A stretch of 29,195 nucleotides of DNA. Source: F1-120-MAGs238 sp964484185. GTDB taxonomy: Bacteria; Planctomycetota; Phycisphaerae; Phycisphaerales; UBA1924. The stretch's first letter is position 1. Each line of letters begins with the position of its first letter. The DNA lies in NCBI GenBank assembly GCA_964484185.1, contig CAZAEQ010000051.1:1-29195 (forward strand), in the 5' to 3' direction. This document shows, piece by piece, positions 21,151 to 29,195 of the stretch. The translations under genes were made by a program, and so were the position numbers. The notes under the pieces are model-generated. The model ran no database searches, was not told the DNA's origin, and worked only from the letters and a program-made list of their open reading frames with translations.

Positions 21151-24100
21151 ATGAAGGTTACGCGGAAATTCACAACATCGGGCCAGGATCCATTCGCAAG
21201 CGTCGCATGGGTGAAGCGTTCGAGCAAAATCTCGAATCCAGATGGCAGCATTGTGTTTGAGATGAAAGATGCCGAGGTGCCCGAGACGTGGTCGCAGTTG
21301 GCCACGGACATCATGGTGAGCAAGTATTTCCGCAAGGCCGGCGTGCCACAGTATGACGAAAATGGGAAGACAAAGATCACGGATGGCAAGCCGGTCACGG
21401 GTCCGGAGCGATCTGCACGCCAGGTGATTCATCGCCTCGCCGGTTGCTGGCGGCACTGGGGAGAGACCCACAAGTATTTCGACACTGCCGAGGATGCTCA
21501 GGCGTTTTACGATGAGATTGCGTACATGATGACGCATCAGATGGCTGCTCCCAACAGCCCGCAGTGGTTTAACACGGGCTTGCAGTTTGCATACGGAATC
21601 GGCGGCCCATCTCAAGGGCATTCGATCGTTGATCCAAAGACTGGCGAAGTGGAATTTGCTCCTGATGCATACACGCACCCGCAGCCGCATGCCTGCTTCA
21701 TTCAGAGCGTGAGCGATGATCTTGTTAACGAAGGCGGCATAATGGATCTCTGGATCCGCGAGGCTCGCTTGTTCAAGTATGGATCTGGAACGGGTACCAA
21801 TTTCTCCGGGCTCCGCGGCGATGGCGAGAAGCTTTCCGGCGGAGGCCGCTCTAGCGGTTTGATGTCATGGCTGCGAATCGGCGACCGGGCGGCGGCCGCG
21901 ATCAAGTCTGGCGGTACAACTCGGCGTGCGGCAAAGATGGTGTGCCTGGATATGGACCACCCCGACATCGAAGATTTTGTGAACTGGAAAGTGCGGGAAG
22001 AGATCAAGGTCGCTGCGCTGGCGGAAGGCATCAAGTCTGTTTCCAAGGCTGATCAGGAAATGGCCAAGAAGCTCGGACTGAAGTTGGACTACGACTTCAA
22101 TGGCGAGGCGTACATGACGGTGAGCGGGCAGAATTCGAACAACTCTGTCCGAATTCCCGACTCGTTCTTCGAAGCGCTTGATTCAAATGGCGAGTGGCAA
22201 ACTTTCTGGCGTACTAATGGCAAAGTTGCCAAGACCTACGAGTCGCAGAAATTATGGGATTCGATTTGTTACGCCGCCTGGCGGTGCGCTGATCCGGGCG
22301 TGCAATATGACACGACGATCAACGCCTGGCACACCTGTCCCAGCGCTGGGCGAATCAACGCCAGTAATCCTTGCAGCGAATACATGTTCCTGGACAACAC
22401 TGCCTGCAACCTGGCATCGCTGAACATCCTGAAGCTCTATGACTCCAAGACCCGCGCGTTTGATATTGAGCGGTATGAGCACGCTGTTGATATCTGGACG
22501 ATCGTACTTGAGATCAGTGTGCTGATGGCGGCGTTCCCCAGCCGCGCAATTGCGGTGCTTTCGTACAAGTATCGCACGCTCGGACTTGGCTATGCCAATC
22601 TCGGCGCGATGCTGATGCAGGCGGGTATTGCGTATGACTCTGAAGAAGCACGTTCGATCTGTGCGTGCTTGACCGCGATTCTCACGGGTCGCAGCTATCG
22701 GCAGTCTTCGCTGATGGCGAAGGAACTGGGCGCGTTTGCTGGGTTCGAGGCCGATCGTGAGAATATGTTGCGTGTGGTGCGCAATCACAAGCGGGCTGCA
22801 CACGGAGTGGCACGCGATGCGGATGAGTGGGAGAATCTGAAGATTCGTCCGGTGCCGATCGATCACGCATTGGTTCGTTCTGGCAAGGTGAAACTTAAGA
22901 ACAGCCAGGCGTTGCTGAACCATGCAACTATGGCATGGGATGATGCACTTGCGTTTGGCCAGCAGTATGGATATCGCAATGCACAGACGACGGTCATCGC
23001 GCCGACCGGCACCATCGGGTTGCTGATGGATTGTGATACCACCGGCGTCGAGCCCGATTTTGCTCTTGTGAAGTTCAAGAAACTCGCCGGCGGCGGCTAC
23101 TTCAAGATTGCCAATGAATCCGTGCGCCCCGCGCTTGAGGCGCTCGGATATTCTGACACGCATGTTTCAGACATGATGACCTACTTGCTCGGTGCGCTCA
23201 CGCTTGATGTGCCGCTGCCGGCAGGCGTGAAGGATTCAAAGCCGGGACAGTCGTTCATGCAGTGGCTGCTCAGCAAGGGCTTCCAGCCAAACGATCTCGA
23301 TACGGTGACCGCGTCGCTCCCTGGCACGTTTGAACTGATGTTCGCGTTCTCGCTCTGGACGTTCTCGCCGGAGAGCCTGAAGCGGATCGGGATTGATGCG
23401 GAGAAGGCGAAGGCTGACCCCAAGTTCAACCTGCTTCGCAAGCTTGGTCTCACCGTGAAGCAGATCGATGAACTCAACCTCAAGATCTGTGGCATGGCGA
23501 CAATGGAAGGTGCGCCACACCTCAAGCCTGAACACGTGTCTGTCTTTGATTGTGCCAATAAGTGCGGCAAGCACGGCAAGCGGTTCATTGCAGCCGAAGG
23601 ACACATTCGCATGATGGCGGCCAGCCAGCCGTTTATCACTGGTGCGATCTCCAAGACGATTAATCTCCCGAACGAAGCCGCGATTTCGGAGATTTCTGCT
23701 TGCTATCGCCTGTCCTGGGAACTGGGTCTTAAGGCCAATGCGCTCTACCGCGATGGTTCAAAGCTCAGTCAGCCGCTTTCGTCTACGACCGATGAGGCCA
23801 AAGGCGAGACGCTGGAGGATGAAGAAACAACTCCTGAGGCAGTCGAAGAGAAGCATCAGGCGAACACCGAAGTTGCAAGAGCTGTTGCTGAACTGGCAAC
23901 TGCCGTGGCCGCAGGCAATGCTGATCAGGCTCTTGAAAAACAAGTGGAGATTGTGCACCGTCCGATGCGGAGAAGATTGTCAGATACGCGTCGTTCGCTG
24001 ACGCACAAGTTCAACGTCGCCGGGCACGAGGGCTATCTGACCGTTGGTCTCTATGAAGATGGCAAGCCGGGCGAATTGTTCATTACGATGAGCAAGGAAG

Positions 24101-24621
24101 GATCGACCATCGGCGGATTGATGGATTCACTCGGAACTGCGGTGTCAGTTGCTCTGCAATACGGCGTTCCGATTGAAAGCCTGGTCACCAAGTTCACGCA
24201 TCAGCGGTTTGAGCCCGCGGGCATGACGACCAATCGCGACATTCCCTTCGCCAAATCCCTAGTTGACTACATCTTCCGGTGGATGGGAATGGAGCTCATT
24301 CCAGGCTATCGCGAGCAGTATGCGCCCAAACGCGAAGGGCTCGAAGGCCTTGCCAGCGGTCATCCTTCCGCGGATACTCCACGAGTGACAAGTTCGATGG
24401 ATCGCATTTCCAACATGGTTTCATCTGGCTCACCACGGCTCGCGACGATGGCGGCGCTTCAGCCCGAAGTGAAAACCGGAACTTCAAAGGAAGATGCCCT
24501 GAACAAGTACATGGAACAGGTCAGTGATGCACCAGCATGCGATGTGTGCGGGAATATCACCGTACGCAGCGGCACGTGTCACAAGTGCCTGAACTGTGGC
24601 AACAGCATGGGGTGCAGTTGA
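21151..24621 (+). CDS. nrdJ: vitamin B12-dependent (class II) ribonucleotide reductase
   Basis: NrdJ makes deoxynucleotides using adenosylcobalamin as radical source and works with or without oxygen. The 1156-residue chain has the redox cysteine Cys182 in PHACFIQS, FKYGSGTGTNFS, the active-site NPCSE (Asn406, Cys408, Glu410) followed by DNTACNLASLN, and the PTGTIGLLMDCDTTGVEPDF block. Residues about 875-935 form an acidic, alanine- and glutamate-rich linker. It leads to a TSCPD-type domain (SLTHKFNVAGHEGYLTVGL, EGSTIGGLMDSLGT), then a low-complexity stretch and a C-terminal cysteine cluster (CDVC at 1130-1133, CHKCLNCG, terminal GCS) that re-reduces the active site. No N-terminal ATP cone is seen. 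GGAAGAGG 7 bases upstream supports the start. No cobalamin riboswitch precedes it. The length fits the long actinobacterial/planctomycete type. Confidence 0.96.
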   Translation: MKVTRKFTTSGQDPFASVAWVKRSSKISNPDGSIVFEMKDAEVPETWSQLATDIMVSKYFRKAGVPQYDENGKTKITDGKPVTGPERSARQVIHRLAGCWRHWGETHKYFDTAEDAQAFYDEIAYMMTHQMAAPNSPQWFNTGLQFAYGIGGPSQGHSIVDPKTGEVEFAPDAYTHPQPHACFIQSVSDDLVNEGGIMDLWIREARLFKYGSGTGTNFSGLRGDGEKLSGGGRSSGLMSWLRIGDRAAAAIKSGGTTRRAAKMVCLDMDHPDIEDFVNWKVREEIKVAALAEGIKSVSKADQEMAKKLGLKLDYDFNGEAYMTVSGQNSNNSVRIPDSFFEALDSNGEWQTFWRTNGKVAKTYESQKLWDSICYAAWRCADPGVQYDTTINAWHTCPSAGRINASNPCSEYMFLDNTACNLASLNILKLYDSKTRAFDIERYEHAVDIWTIVLEISVLMAAFPSRAIAVLSYKYRTLGLGYANLGAMLMQAGIAYDSEEARSICACLTAILTGRSYRQSSLMAKELGAFAGFEADRENMLRVVRNHKRAAHGVARDADEWENLKIRPVPIDHALVRSGKVKLKNSQALLNHATMAWDDALAFGQQYGYRNAQTTVIAPTGTIGLLMDCDTTGVEPDFALVKFKKLAGGGYFKIANESVRPALEALGYSDTHVSDMMTYLLGALTLDVPLPAGVKDSKPGQSFMQWLLSKGFQPNDLDTVTASLPGTFELMFAFSLWTFSPESLKRIGIDAEKAKADPKFNLLRKLGLTVKQIDELNLKICGMATMEGAPHLKPEHVSVFDCANKCGKHGKRFIAAEGHIRMMAASQPFITGAISKTINLPNEAAISEISACYRLSWELGLKANALYRDGSKLSQPLSSTTDEAKGETLEDEETTPEAVEEKHQANTEVARAVAELATAVAAGNADQALEKQVEIVHRPMRRRLSDTRRSLTHKFNVAGHEGYLTVGLYEDGKPGELFITMSKEGSTIGGLMDSLGTAVSVALQYGVPIESLVTKFTHQRFEPAGMTTNRDIPFAKSLVDYIFRWMGMELIPGYREQYAPKREGLEGLASGHPSADTPRVTSSMDRISNMVSSGSPRLATMAALQPEVKTGTSKEDALNKYMEQVSDAPACDVCGNITVRSGTCHKCLNCGNSMGCS

Positions 24622-25048
24622 TGTAAATCTTCGCAGTCGATCGGCCGCGGGGGCATGCAGTGCGATGCTTCCCCGGAGAGACGGCAAGCGGATGGACCCC
24701 TGCCGGTTCAGAGTGGAATGGATTTCCATTTTGAACTGTGAAGCTCGGAACCCACGCGAAACATGACGGCGACCTGCGGCCACGGATCTGGCCGAAAACA
24801 CGCCAAGGAGTTTCTCGCAAGGGACCATCTGGGAGTGCATTACACGCTTGTTCCCGCGGCACGATCGACTGCGAAGTCTGGAAAGTCTGACAATCACGAC
24901 GAGATGACCAATTCACTCGTCGGATCAAAAGTAGCGGGGCGAGAGAGAGAGCCTATGGCTCATGCGACTTCACGCCCCAAAGCGAGGCGAGGGAACGGTC
25001 AGCCCACCACTGATCATCCTCCCAACAGGCCTTCGTCTCGCGCTCCCT
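24622..25048. other. intergenic region after nrdJ with hairpins; unassigned
   Basis: These 430 or so bases hold no recognisable gene. Inverted repeats include GGGG-GCAT with ATGC-TT-CCCC around 24648-24675, AATGG-ATTT-CCATT nested in GTTCA...TGAAC around 24706-24737, and CGGCCA-CGGATC-TGGCCG around 24776-24795. A frame of 95 codons (24763-25050, plus strand) with a shorter internal start at 24955 (MAHATSRPKARRGNG) is open and ends just before the terminator, but has no coding signature I trust. I checked for tmRNA, RNase P RNA and SRP RNA signatures and found none. A non-coding RNA or a small basic protein are both possible. Confidence 0.45.
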
Positions 25049-25090
25049 GAACCCCTGGGTGTTCCACCACCATCCAGGGGTTCTTCTATT
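25049..25090 (+). terminator. hairpin terminator between convergent nrdJ and the flavin reductase gene
   Basis: GAACCCCTGG (25049-25058) pairs perfectly with CCAGGGGTTC (25074-25083) around a 15-base loop, followed by TTCTATTCT on the plus strand. The stem is strong and sits exactly between two convergent genes; the T-rich tail is moderate. It may act in both directions, though the minus side has no T-run. Confidence 0.62.
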
Positions 25091-25730
25091 CTAGTTTGAT
25101 GATTCCCCGGGCAATCTCAAAACGCTCCCGGGTTGTTGAATAGGTGTTTCCGCCATGTCGCCCGATCGCATCCAGAATTGTGGGATCGACATGAAAGCGG
25201 TTGTTCACTAACCCGTCACAGGCGTGGACATATACAACCTCGCCGATCACAACATTGCCTCCGTTGGCGGCGCCCGCGTTGGTGCGGATGACATGCTTTG
25301 TCACGCACTCAAAAGCCAGCTTGGCTTCTCCGATTCGCGGCGGCAGGACTCTGGTGCTTGTCACCGGCGTCAGGTTGGCGAGCGAAAATTCTGAATTCTC
25401 GTATTCCAGCGGTTCAGCAGTCAGCGACATCTTCGCCGCTAATTCGTGGGAAACCATGTTCACCACAAACTGACCGGCACCGCCTTCGGCCTCGAGCTTT
25501 GCGTTTCGCAATGAGTCTTTCTCTGCGCCGGTCGAGGTATTGGCGGGGCAGAACATCAGCATCATCGGATCAGAGCCGATTGCGTTGAAAAATGAATACG
25601 GAGCAAGATTCGCGATCCCTCGCGGCGAGACCGTGGAAACCCACGCGATGGGTCGCGGGATAATTCCGCCGATTAACAGCTTGTAGCGTTCAGCTTGCGA
25701 TAGTCTCGACGGGTCAAACTCTTGTGCCAT
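25086..25730 (-). CDS. flavin reductase-like (FMN-binding split barrel) protein
   Basis: From ATG 25730 the protein has 214 residues. It begins with a helix (SQAERYKLLIGGIIPRPIAW) leading into the FMN-binding split barrel: VSTVSPRGIANLAPYSFFNA, DPMMLMFCPA, then KDSLRNAKLEAEGGAGQFVV shortened to KDSLRNA and GQFVVNMVSHELA, followed by KLAFECV and VVIGEVVYVH. This is the usual order for the DIM6/NTAB flavin reductase family, which binds FMN and reduces it or acts on aromatic substrates; the partner enzyme is unknown. The frame is open further upstream, but that part overlaps the VOC gene; the chosen start is 19 bases after that gene's stop and gives a standard N-terminus. It is the last gene of a five-gene minus-strand run and ends just before the bidirectional hairpin. 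Confidence 0.88.
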   Translation of the reverse strand: MAQEFDPSRLSQAERYKLLIGGIIPRPIAWVSTVSPRGIANLAPYSFFNAIGSDPMMLMFCPANTSTGAEKDSLRNAKLEAEGGAGQFVVNMVSHELAAKMSLTAEPLEYENSEFSLANLTPVTSTRVLPPRIGEAKLAFECVTKHVIRTNAGAANGGNVVIGEVVYVHACDGLVNNRFHVDPTILDAIGRHGGNTYSTTRERFEIARGIIKLE

Positions 25731-25749
25731 TGCCAACTCTATCGAGCGA

Positions 25750-26169
25750 TCATGAGGTGATGCCGCGGGAGATGCGGAAAACATGCCCATCGGGGTGACG
25801 AACGTGAAATTCCCGCACACCCCAGGGTTCGTTGGTCGGCGGGTGGGTTATATCGAGTCCATGCTTCAGACATTCAGCGTGTGCCGCATCGACATCTTTG
25901 ACCCAGATGCTCATCCAACATCCCTTGTCCATCGTGTCATCGCCATCGGCGCCGCCAGAAGTTGAGGTGTTCGTACCCCTGCCGCGCCCACCCTGGCCAT
26001 TCTTGCACAGGAACAACTCAAACAGGCCAGAACGAACTGCGCCAAAATTCGGCGAATCGTCACCATGTGGCCAGGCCCAGCGTTTCTCAAATCCGAGCTT
26101 TGCAAACCAGTCAAAGCTCGCATTGAGGTCGACGACATTCAGGATTGGTGTGAGTCCATGTGCAAGCAT
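25750..26169 (-). CDS. VOC (glyoxalase/bleomycin resistance) family protein
   Basis: This 139-residue protein is one VOC module: TPILNVVDLNASFDWFAKLGF at the N-terminus in the typical beta-alpha form, FELFLCKNG in the middle, WMSIWVKDVDAAHAECLKHG starting the second half (written here at the 20-residue limit), and EFHVRHPDGHVFRISRG at the end. A glycine- and threonine-rich loop (about residues 59-77, GQGGRGRGTNTST) replaces the usual short turn. Members serve as lyases, dioxygenases or binding proteins for drugs such as bleomycin; the substrate is unknown. It sits 30 bases after gmhA and 19 before the flavin reductase gene. Confidence 0.9.
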   Translation of the reverse strand: MLAHGLTPILNVVDLNASFDWFAKLGFEKRWAWPHGDDSPNFGAVRSGLFELFLCKNGQGGRGRGTNTSTSGGADGDDTMDKGCWMSIWVKDVDAAHAECLKHGLDITHPPTNEPWGVREFHVRHPDGHVFRISRGITS

Positions 26170-26199
26170 TGCCGATTGTAGAGCGGGCTAGTCGCGCAT

Positions 26200-26787
26200 T
26201 CAGGATTTGCCAAACAGGCTCATTTCAATCGCCTCGACCCATGCGTGCAGAATGAGCATGTGCAATTCCTGAATGCGATCCGAAGTCTCGCCCGGAACAA
26301 CTATTGCGTGATTTGCCATGCCCCGAAGCACGCCGCCGGTTTTTCCCAGAAGTGCGATGGTCGGCATGGTTGCCTTTCGAGCCGCCTCAATCGCGCGGAT
26401 GCAGTTTGGCGAGTTCCCGCTCGTTGACAAAACTATCAAACAATCTCCATCTCGGCCCAGTGCTTCAACCCAGCGTCCAAACACGTGCTCAAATCCATAG
26501 TCGTTCGCTGTACAGGTAATATGCCCTGGCTCAGTGCAGGCAATCGCCGCGAGCGGCTTGCGATCAAGGCGATATCTTCCCGTCAGTTCTTCGGCAAAGT
26601 GCGCTGCATCGCACATCGAGCCGCCATTACCGCAGATCATGATCTTTCGCCCGCCGCGGAGCGCATCCACAAGCAACCCGCCCGCCGCGTCTATTGAGTC
26701 AATCGCTCCCGGTGCGGACAGCAGCAGAGTAAGCGCACTCTGAGCTTGCGAAAATGCCTGCACGATTGATGTTCTGCTTGCCGCCAT
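26200..26787 (-). CDS. gmhA: D-sedoheptulose-7-phosphate isomerase (GmhA), SIS domain
   Basis: GmhA makes D-glycero-D-manno-heptose 7-phosphate, the first step to the heptoses of lipopolysaccharide core or of S-layer glycans. The 195-residue protein has a SIS fold with ICGNGGSMCDAAHFAEELTG (residues 51-70), the diagnostic GmhA block including the His-Glu metal and catalytic residues, then LDRKPLAAIACTEPGHITC, VLSTSGNSPN for sugar-phosphate binding, and ELHMLILHAWVEAIE at the end. Length is normal. hldE, gmhB and hldD are not nearby, so the rest of the pathway lies elsewhere. It starts 14 bases after the S41 peptidase gene. A different SIS isomerase is possible but less likely given the AAHFAEELTGRY match. 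Confidence 0.9.
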   Translation of the reverse strand: MAASRTSIVQAFSQAQSALTLLLSAPGAIDSIDAAGGLLVDALRGGRKIMICGNGGSMCDAAHFAEELTGRYRLDRKPLAAIACTEPGHITCTANDYGFEHVFGRWVEALGRDGDCLIVLSTSGNSPNCIRAIEAARKATMPTIALLGKTGGVLRGMANHAIVVPGETSDRIQELHMLILHAWVEAIEMSLFGKS

Positions 26788-26801
26788 TGGTCGAAAGTGT
26801 A

Positions 26802-28199
26802 TTACTTCGGTTCGCCCTCTGGAGCCGGCTCTGTTTTGGCGGCAGGGATTTCTTCATTTGATGGAACGGTGCGAGATTTCAGCTCTGCCACTGCCCGCAT
26901 GATCACCGGGTCATCTTCCGGATCAATGTCAAGCGCCAGCGACGGTGTTGCCAGTTCAATATCCGGCACGATCGGGTTTCCTTCGAGCCTGATACCCTTG
27001 ATTGTGACGTAGTCCTCAAGCGGTATCTGCATCGCATATCCGCCGGGAAGTACGACAAACGTGGAGACCAGCACCGCGCCTGCTGAGGGTGTTCCAACGA
27101 CTACCGCATCGCGCACTTCCCGAAGCGCGGCGGCAGTGATCTCTGAAGCCGAGCCGGATCCGCCATTGATCAAAACAGCCATCCTGCCTTCAAAACGATT
27201 CTCGACTCGCTGTCGTGTTGTCCACTTCTTCTTTGCCCACTTCGAGATGGCAATCGCATCTTTTGAGTCGCCTTGCATCTCCTTCTCGTACGCCTTTGCG
27301 ATTGATCGGGAAACGCTTGTTCCAATCGGAGTCCCGCCAGGTATGAAGTGTGAGAGCAAGTGATTCAAAGCCGTAGTCGTTCCGCCGCCGTTGTTACGCA
27401 GATCAAGAATGAGGTTCTGCCCTTTGCCCGCAGCTTCTTCAATGAACTTTGCGATGTTGTCGCGGCTGTACCCGACAGTGAACGAGTTGACCTTAAGAAC
27501 GGCGGTCTCCTCGTCAATCCATTTCAGCGAGTCTTTTCGCAATGTGGAAAACTGCTTACGCGTGAGAATGAACTCTTCTTCGTGTCCGTCCTGCCCGCGA
27601 ATCCGAACCTCAACATTGGTGTCTTCTTCACCACGCAACATCTCCGGGGCAGTTGCTTTTTCGCCATCGATCGCGATGATGGTGTCGCCAACCTTTAATC
27701 CTGATGTTGCCGCCGGTCCATCTGGCACCAGCGACATGATGAGCAGGCCGTCTGGGCCGGCTTTCAAACTTACACCTACACCAATCATGCTGGTTCTGTT
27801 GCGCTGCGCAGCGGCACGTGGCGATTGAACTTTGAAATGGCTGATGCCAAACTCGCCAAGCGCCTTGGTTATCGCTGCAGCAAACTTGTCGTGCGTTGCC
27901 GCTTCGTCGAGCTCTGCCTGATGTTTAGCTTTGTGTTCTGCCCACTGTGTAAAATCTACCCCTGCCGCATAGCAGCGAGTATCAATCAAACTGTCGATCT
28001 TCTCCAGAACGTCTGCCTTCAACTCGGGGCCAAATTTGAGCGCTGCCGGCTTCTCCGGCGGCTTGGCGATTCCAGTACCGTTGCCACCACCTGGCTCGGT
28101 GATTTGACCAACCGCATTCTGTACGCTGCCACATGCGATCAATAGGCCGAGTACGCCGCACAAGACAGCCGGGAACCTGGATCGCAAGAGTGTTGCCAT
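26802..28199 (-). CDS. S41-family peptidase with PDZ domain, lipoprotein-like N-terminus
   Basis: This 465-residue protein has an N-terminal hydrophobic segment with a lipobox-like LIAC (Cys23), so it is exported and perhaps lipidated. A helical region (55-125) precedes a PDZ domain (about 138-215, GPAATSGLKVGDTIIAIDG), then the S41 core: NLILDLRNNGGGTTTAL (about 262-278) and the nucleophile Ser350 in NGGSGSASEITAAAL. In tail-specific proteases the catalytic lysine follows 25 residues later in GxTFGKG; here that place is Ala375 in VGTPSAGAV. The tail-specific Ser-Lys dyad is therefore not conserved, and the enzyme would have to use another base, as in the tricorn-like branch. The C-terminus is acidic and proline-rich. 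It follows the metallophosphoesterase gene by 35 bases. Confidence 0.9.
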   Translation of the reverse strand: MATLLRSRFPAVLCGVLGLLIACGSVQNAVGQITEPGGGNGTGIAKPPEKPAALKFGPELKADVLEKIDSLIDTRCYAAGVDFTQWAEHKAKHQAELDEAATHDKFAAAITKALGEFGISHFKVQSPRAAAQRNRTSMIGVGVSLKAGPDGLLIMSLVPDGPAATSGLKVGDTIIAIDGEKATAPEMLRGEEDTNVEVRIRGQDGHEEEFILTRKQFSTLRKDSLKWIDEETAVLKVNSFTVGYSRDNIAKFIEEAAGKGQNLILDLRNNGGGTTTALNHLLSHFIPGGTPIGTSVSRSIAKAYEKEMQGDSKDAIAISKWAKKKWTTRQRVENRFEGRMAVLINGGSGSASEITAAALREVRDAVVVGTPSAGAVLVSTFVVLPGGYAMQIPLEDYVTIKGIRLEGNPIVPDIELATPSLALDIDPEDDPVIMRAVAELKSRTVPSNEEIPAAKTEPAPEGEPK

Positions 28200-28234
28200 G
28201 GTGGATTATTAGACGCCTCAACCCTCTGAAGGTT

Positions 28235-29194
28235 TCAGGCCCGCCGAAGTGTGATTTCCACAATCTCGGCCGGAGCATTCACCCGCAGTGGGAACCAGTT
28301 ACCAACCCCATTTGACACTACACAGGCGGCAGATTTGCCACTAGCACCGGCCCGACGATACAAACCAGATACATAGTCAAAAGATAGTGATGCAACCCCA
28401 ATTCCAGGCCAGACGTTCAGCTGTCCGCCGTGAGTGTGACCAGCCAGCGTCAGGTCGATACCGGCATCGCGTGCCGGATCAAATGCGTGCGGATGGTGGG
28501 CAAGCAATATCGAAAACCGAGATGGATCGACCATCTTTGCGATCGTTGCCCCGTGTTCCTTCAACATCACGTCTCGCGTGACGCCCGGTTCGCCCCAGCG
28601 CTGGCCTAGTAATTGGACATCTACCCCTCGAATCCGAATCGCTCGCTGTTCATTTAGAAGTAGATTCACTCCCGCCGCAAGCGTGCGTCTCTCAAACTCC
28701 GCGTGGCCATCAAATAAGTCATGGTTGCCCTCGCACATCCATACGCCGCCCGGGGCATCCATCGCCCGCATCGCCGCGAGACTCTCCGGTAGATCGGCGA
28801 TCGAGTAATCGATCAAATCGCCTGTAAAGAAAATCGCATCGGCCTTCAATGCGTTGGTCGCCGCGGCGATCTTCATAAGCAATGCGCCGGAAACAAACCG
28901 CCCGGTATGGGTATCAGTCACGTGCGCAAACCTCGCGCCATCCAACTCCCGAGGCAGGCCGACGAATGGCACATCCACTCGACGAATCCGGAAATCATCC
29001 AGCGAAGTGAGGCCTTTTACCAGGCCCGTTGTCTGAAGGAGCGGTGGGGTAGCAATCGCCGCAGCAGTGAGGAACTTGCGCCGCGACTCATTAGAGACAC
29101 TTGACGCCGGCTGTGCTGCGGCAGGATTGCGTTCACGGAACTTCCGATAGGCGAACATTGCGCCGTGCAGGCTCATAAGCCCGGCGATACACGA
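28235..29194 (-). CDS. metallophosphoesterase (YkuE-like), 5' end beyond the window
   Basis: The frame is open to the end of the window, so the ATG at 29176 may be internal. The calcineurin-like core has all metal motifs: THVTDTHTG-like DTHTGRF (Asp and His), FFTGDLIDYS (GDxxD), CEGNHDLFDGH (GNHD), LLAHHPHAFD and AGHTHGGQLNVWPG. Before it, around residue 31 from ATG 29176, SRRKFLTAAAIA is a twin-arginine-like motif followed by a short hydrophobic stretch, preceded by a charged linker (AYRKFRERN). This is the layout of membrane-linked YkuE-type phosphoesterases, some of which have N-terminal membrane helices; those would lie beyond the edge. Substrate is unknown; relatives act on phosphodiesters of lipids or nucleotides. 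It heads the visible part of a five-gene run. Confidence 0.88.
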   Translation of the reverse strand, partial: SCIAGLMSLHGAMFAYRKFRERNPAAAQPASSVSNESRRKFLTAAAIATPPLLQTTGLVKGLTSLDDFRIRRVDVPFVGLPRELDGARFAHVTDTHTGRFVSGALLMKIAAATNALKADAIFFTGDLIDYSIADLPESLAAMRAMDAPGGVWMCEGNHDLFDGHAEFERRTLAAGVNLLLNEQRAIRIRGVDVQLLGQRWGEPGVTRDVMLKEHGATIAKMVDPSRFSILLAHHPHAFDPARDAGIDLTLAGHTHGGQLNVWPGIGVASLSFDYVSGLYRRAGASGKSAACVVSNGVGNWFPLRVNAPAEIVEITLRRA

Positions 29195-29195
29195 C

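Noticed and set aside
22252..23163. 303-codon open frame on the minus strand
   Set aside because: It lies entirely antisense to the conserved core of nrdJ; the opposite frame stays open because of codon bias. Its translation shows no family features.
24860..24900. GGAAAGTC element resembling the conserved core of RNase P RNA
   Set aside because: The neighbouring conserved elements (ACAGAA, AGAGAGCAAAC-type) are missing, so the match is chance.
24763..25050. 95-codon open frame on the plus strand
   Set aside because: No good ribosome binding site at its first ATG, no family resemblance and neutral third-position composition; described in the intergenic entry instead of being called a gene.

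Overview
The window looks like chromosomal DNA from a planctomycete, probably of the class Phycisphaerae. The taxonomic clues are a small membrane protein ending in a CPxCxYDLxGL...CPECG zinc ribbon, an rsmH gene standing outside any dcw cluster, a large class II (B12-dependent) ribonucleotide reductase, a lipoprotein combining a FlgI-like region with a HEAT-like insert, and many starts without a clear Shine-Dalgarno sequence. This assignment is inference; no rRNA or marker phylogeny is possible here. I see no rRNA, tRNA, CRISPR array, insertion sequence, integrase or phage gene.

Layout. 1-3 kb: the 3' part of a DUF418 membrane protein, a low-affinity iron permease-family protein, then (minus strand) rsmH followed by a very basic 66-residue protein, then a zinc-ribbon membrane protein. 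3-9 kb: addB-addA on the minus strand, overlapping by ATGA. 9.1-11.6 kb: a plus-strand operon of a TIM-barrel sugar-phosphate isomerase-like protein, cmk and plsC. 11.6-14.1 kb: minus-strand queF, a YhaM-type OB/HD exoribonuclease, a LON-substrate-binding-domain protein and a glycine-zipper lipoprotein. 14.2-16.1 kb: a secreted subtilase. 16.3-17.8 kb: a HAD-IIB phosphatase and a small lipoprotein (plus strand). 17.9-19.8 kb: the FlgI-like lipoprotein. 19.85-20.5 kb: a 650-bp intergenic region with a perfect DnaA-box sequence and several hairpins, leading into dcd and nrdJ. 24.6-25.1 kb: a second large intergenic region. 25.1-29.2 kb: a minus-strand run of a metallophosphoesterase (cut by the window edge), an S41 peptidase, gmhA, a VOC protein and a flavin reductase-like protein, with gaps of 14 to 35 bases.

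Functional themes are housekeeping: deoxynucleotide supply (dcd, nrdJ, cmk), double-strand break repair (addAB), tRNA and rRNA modification (queF, rsmH), RNA turnover (YhaM type), and envelope or lipid functions (plsC, gmhA, lipoproteins, secreted proteases). No obvious defence island or biosynthetic cluster is present. The most unusual points are the FlgI/HEAT lipoprotein, the DnaA box with structured leader before the dNTP genes, and two strong terminators whose U-tracts encode the lysine-rich C-terminus of the opposing gene.
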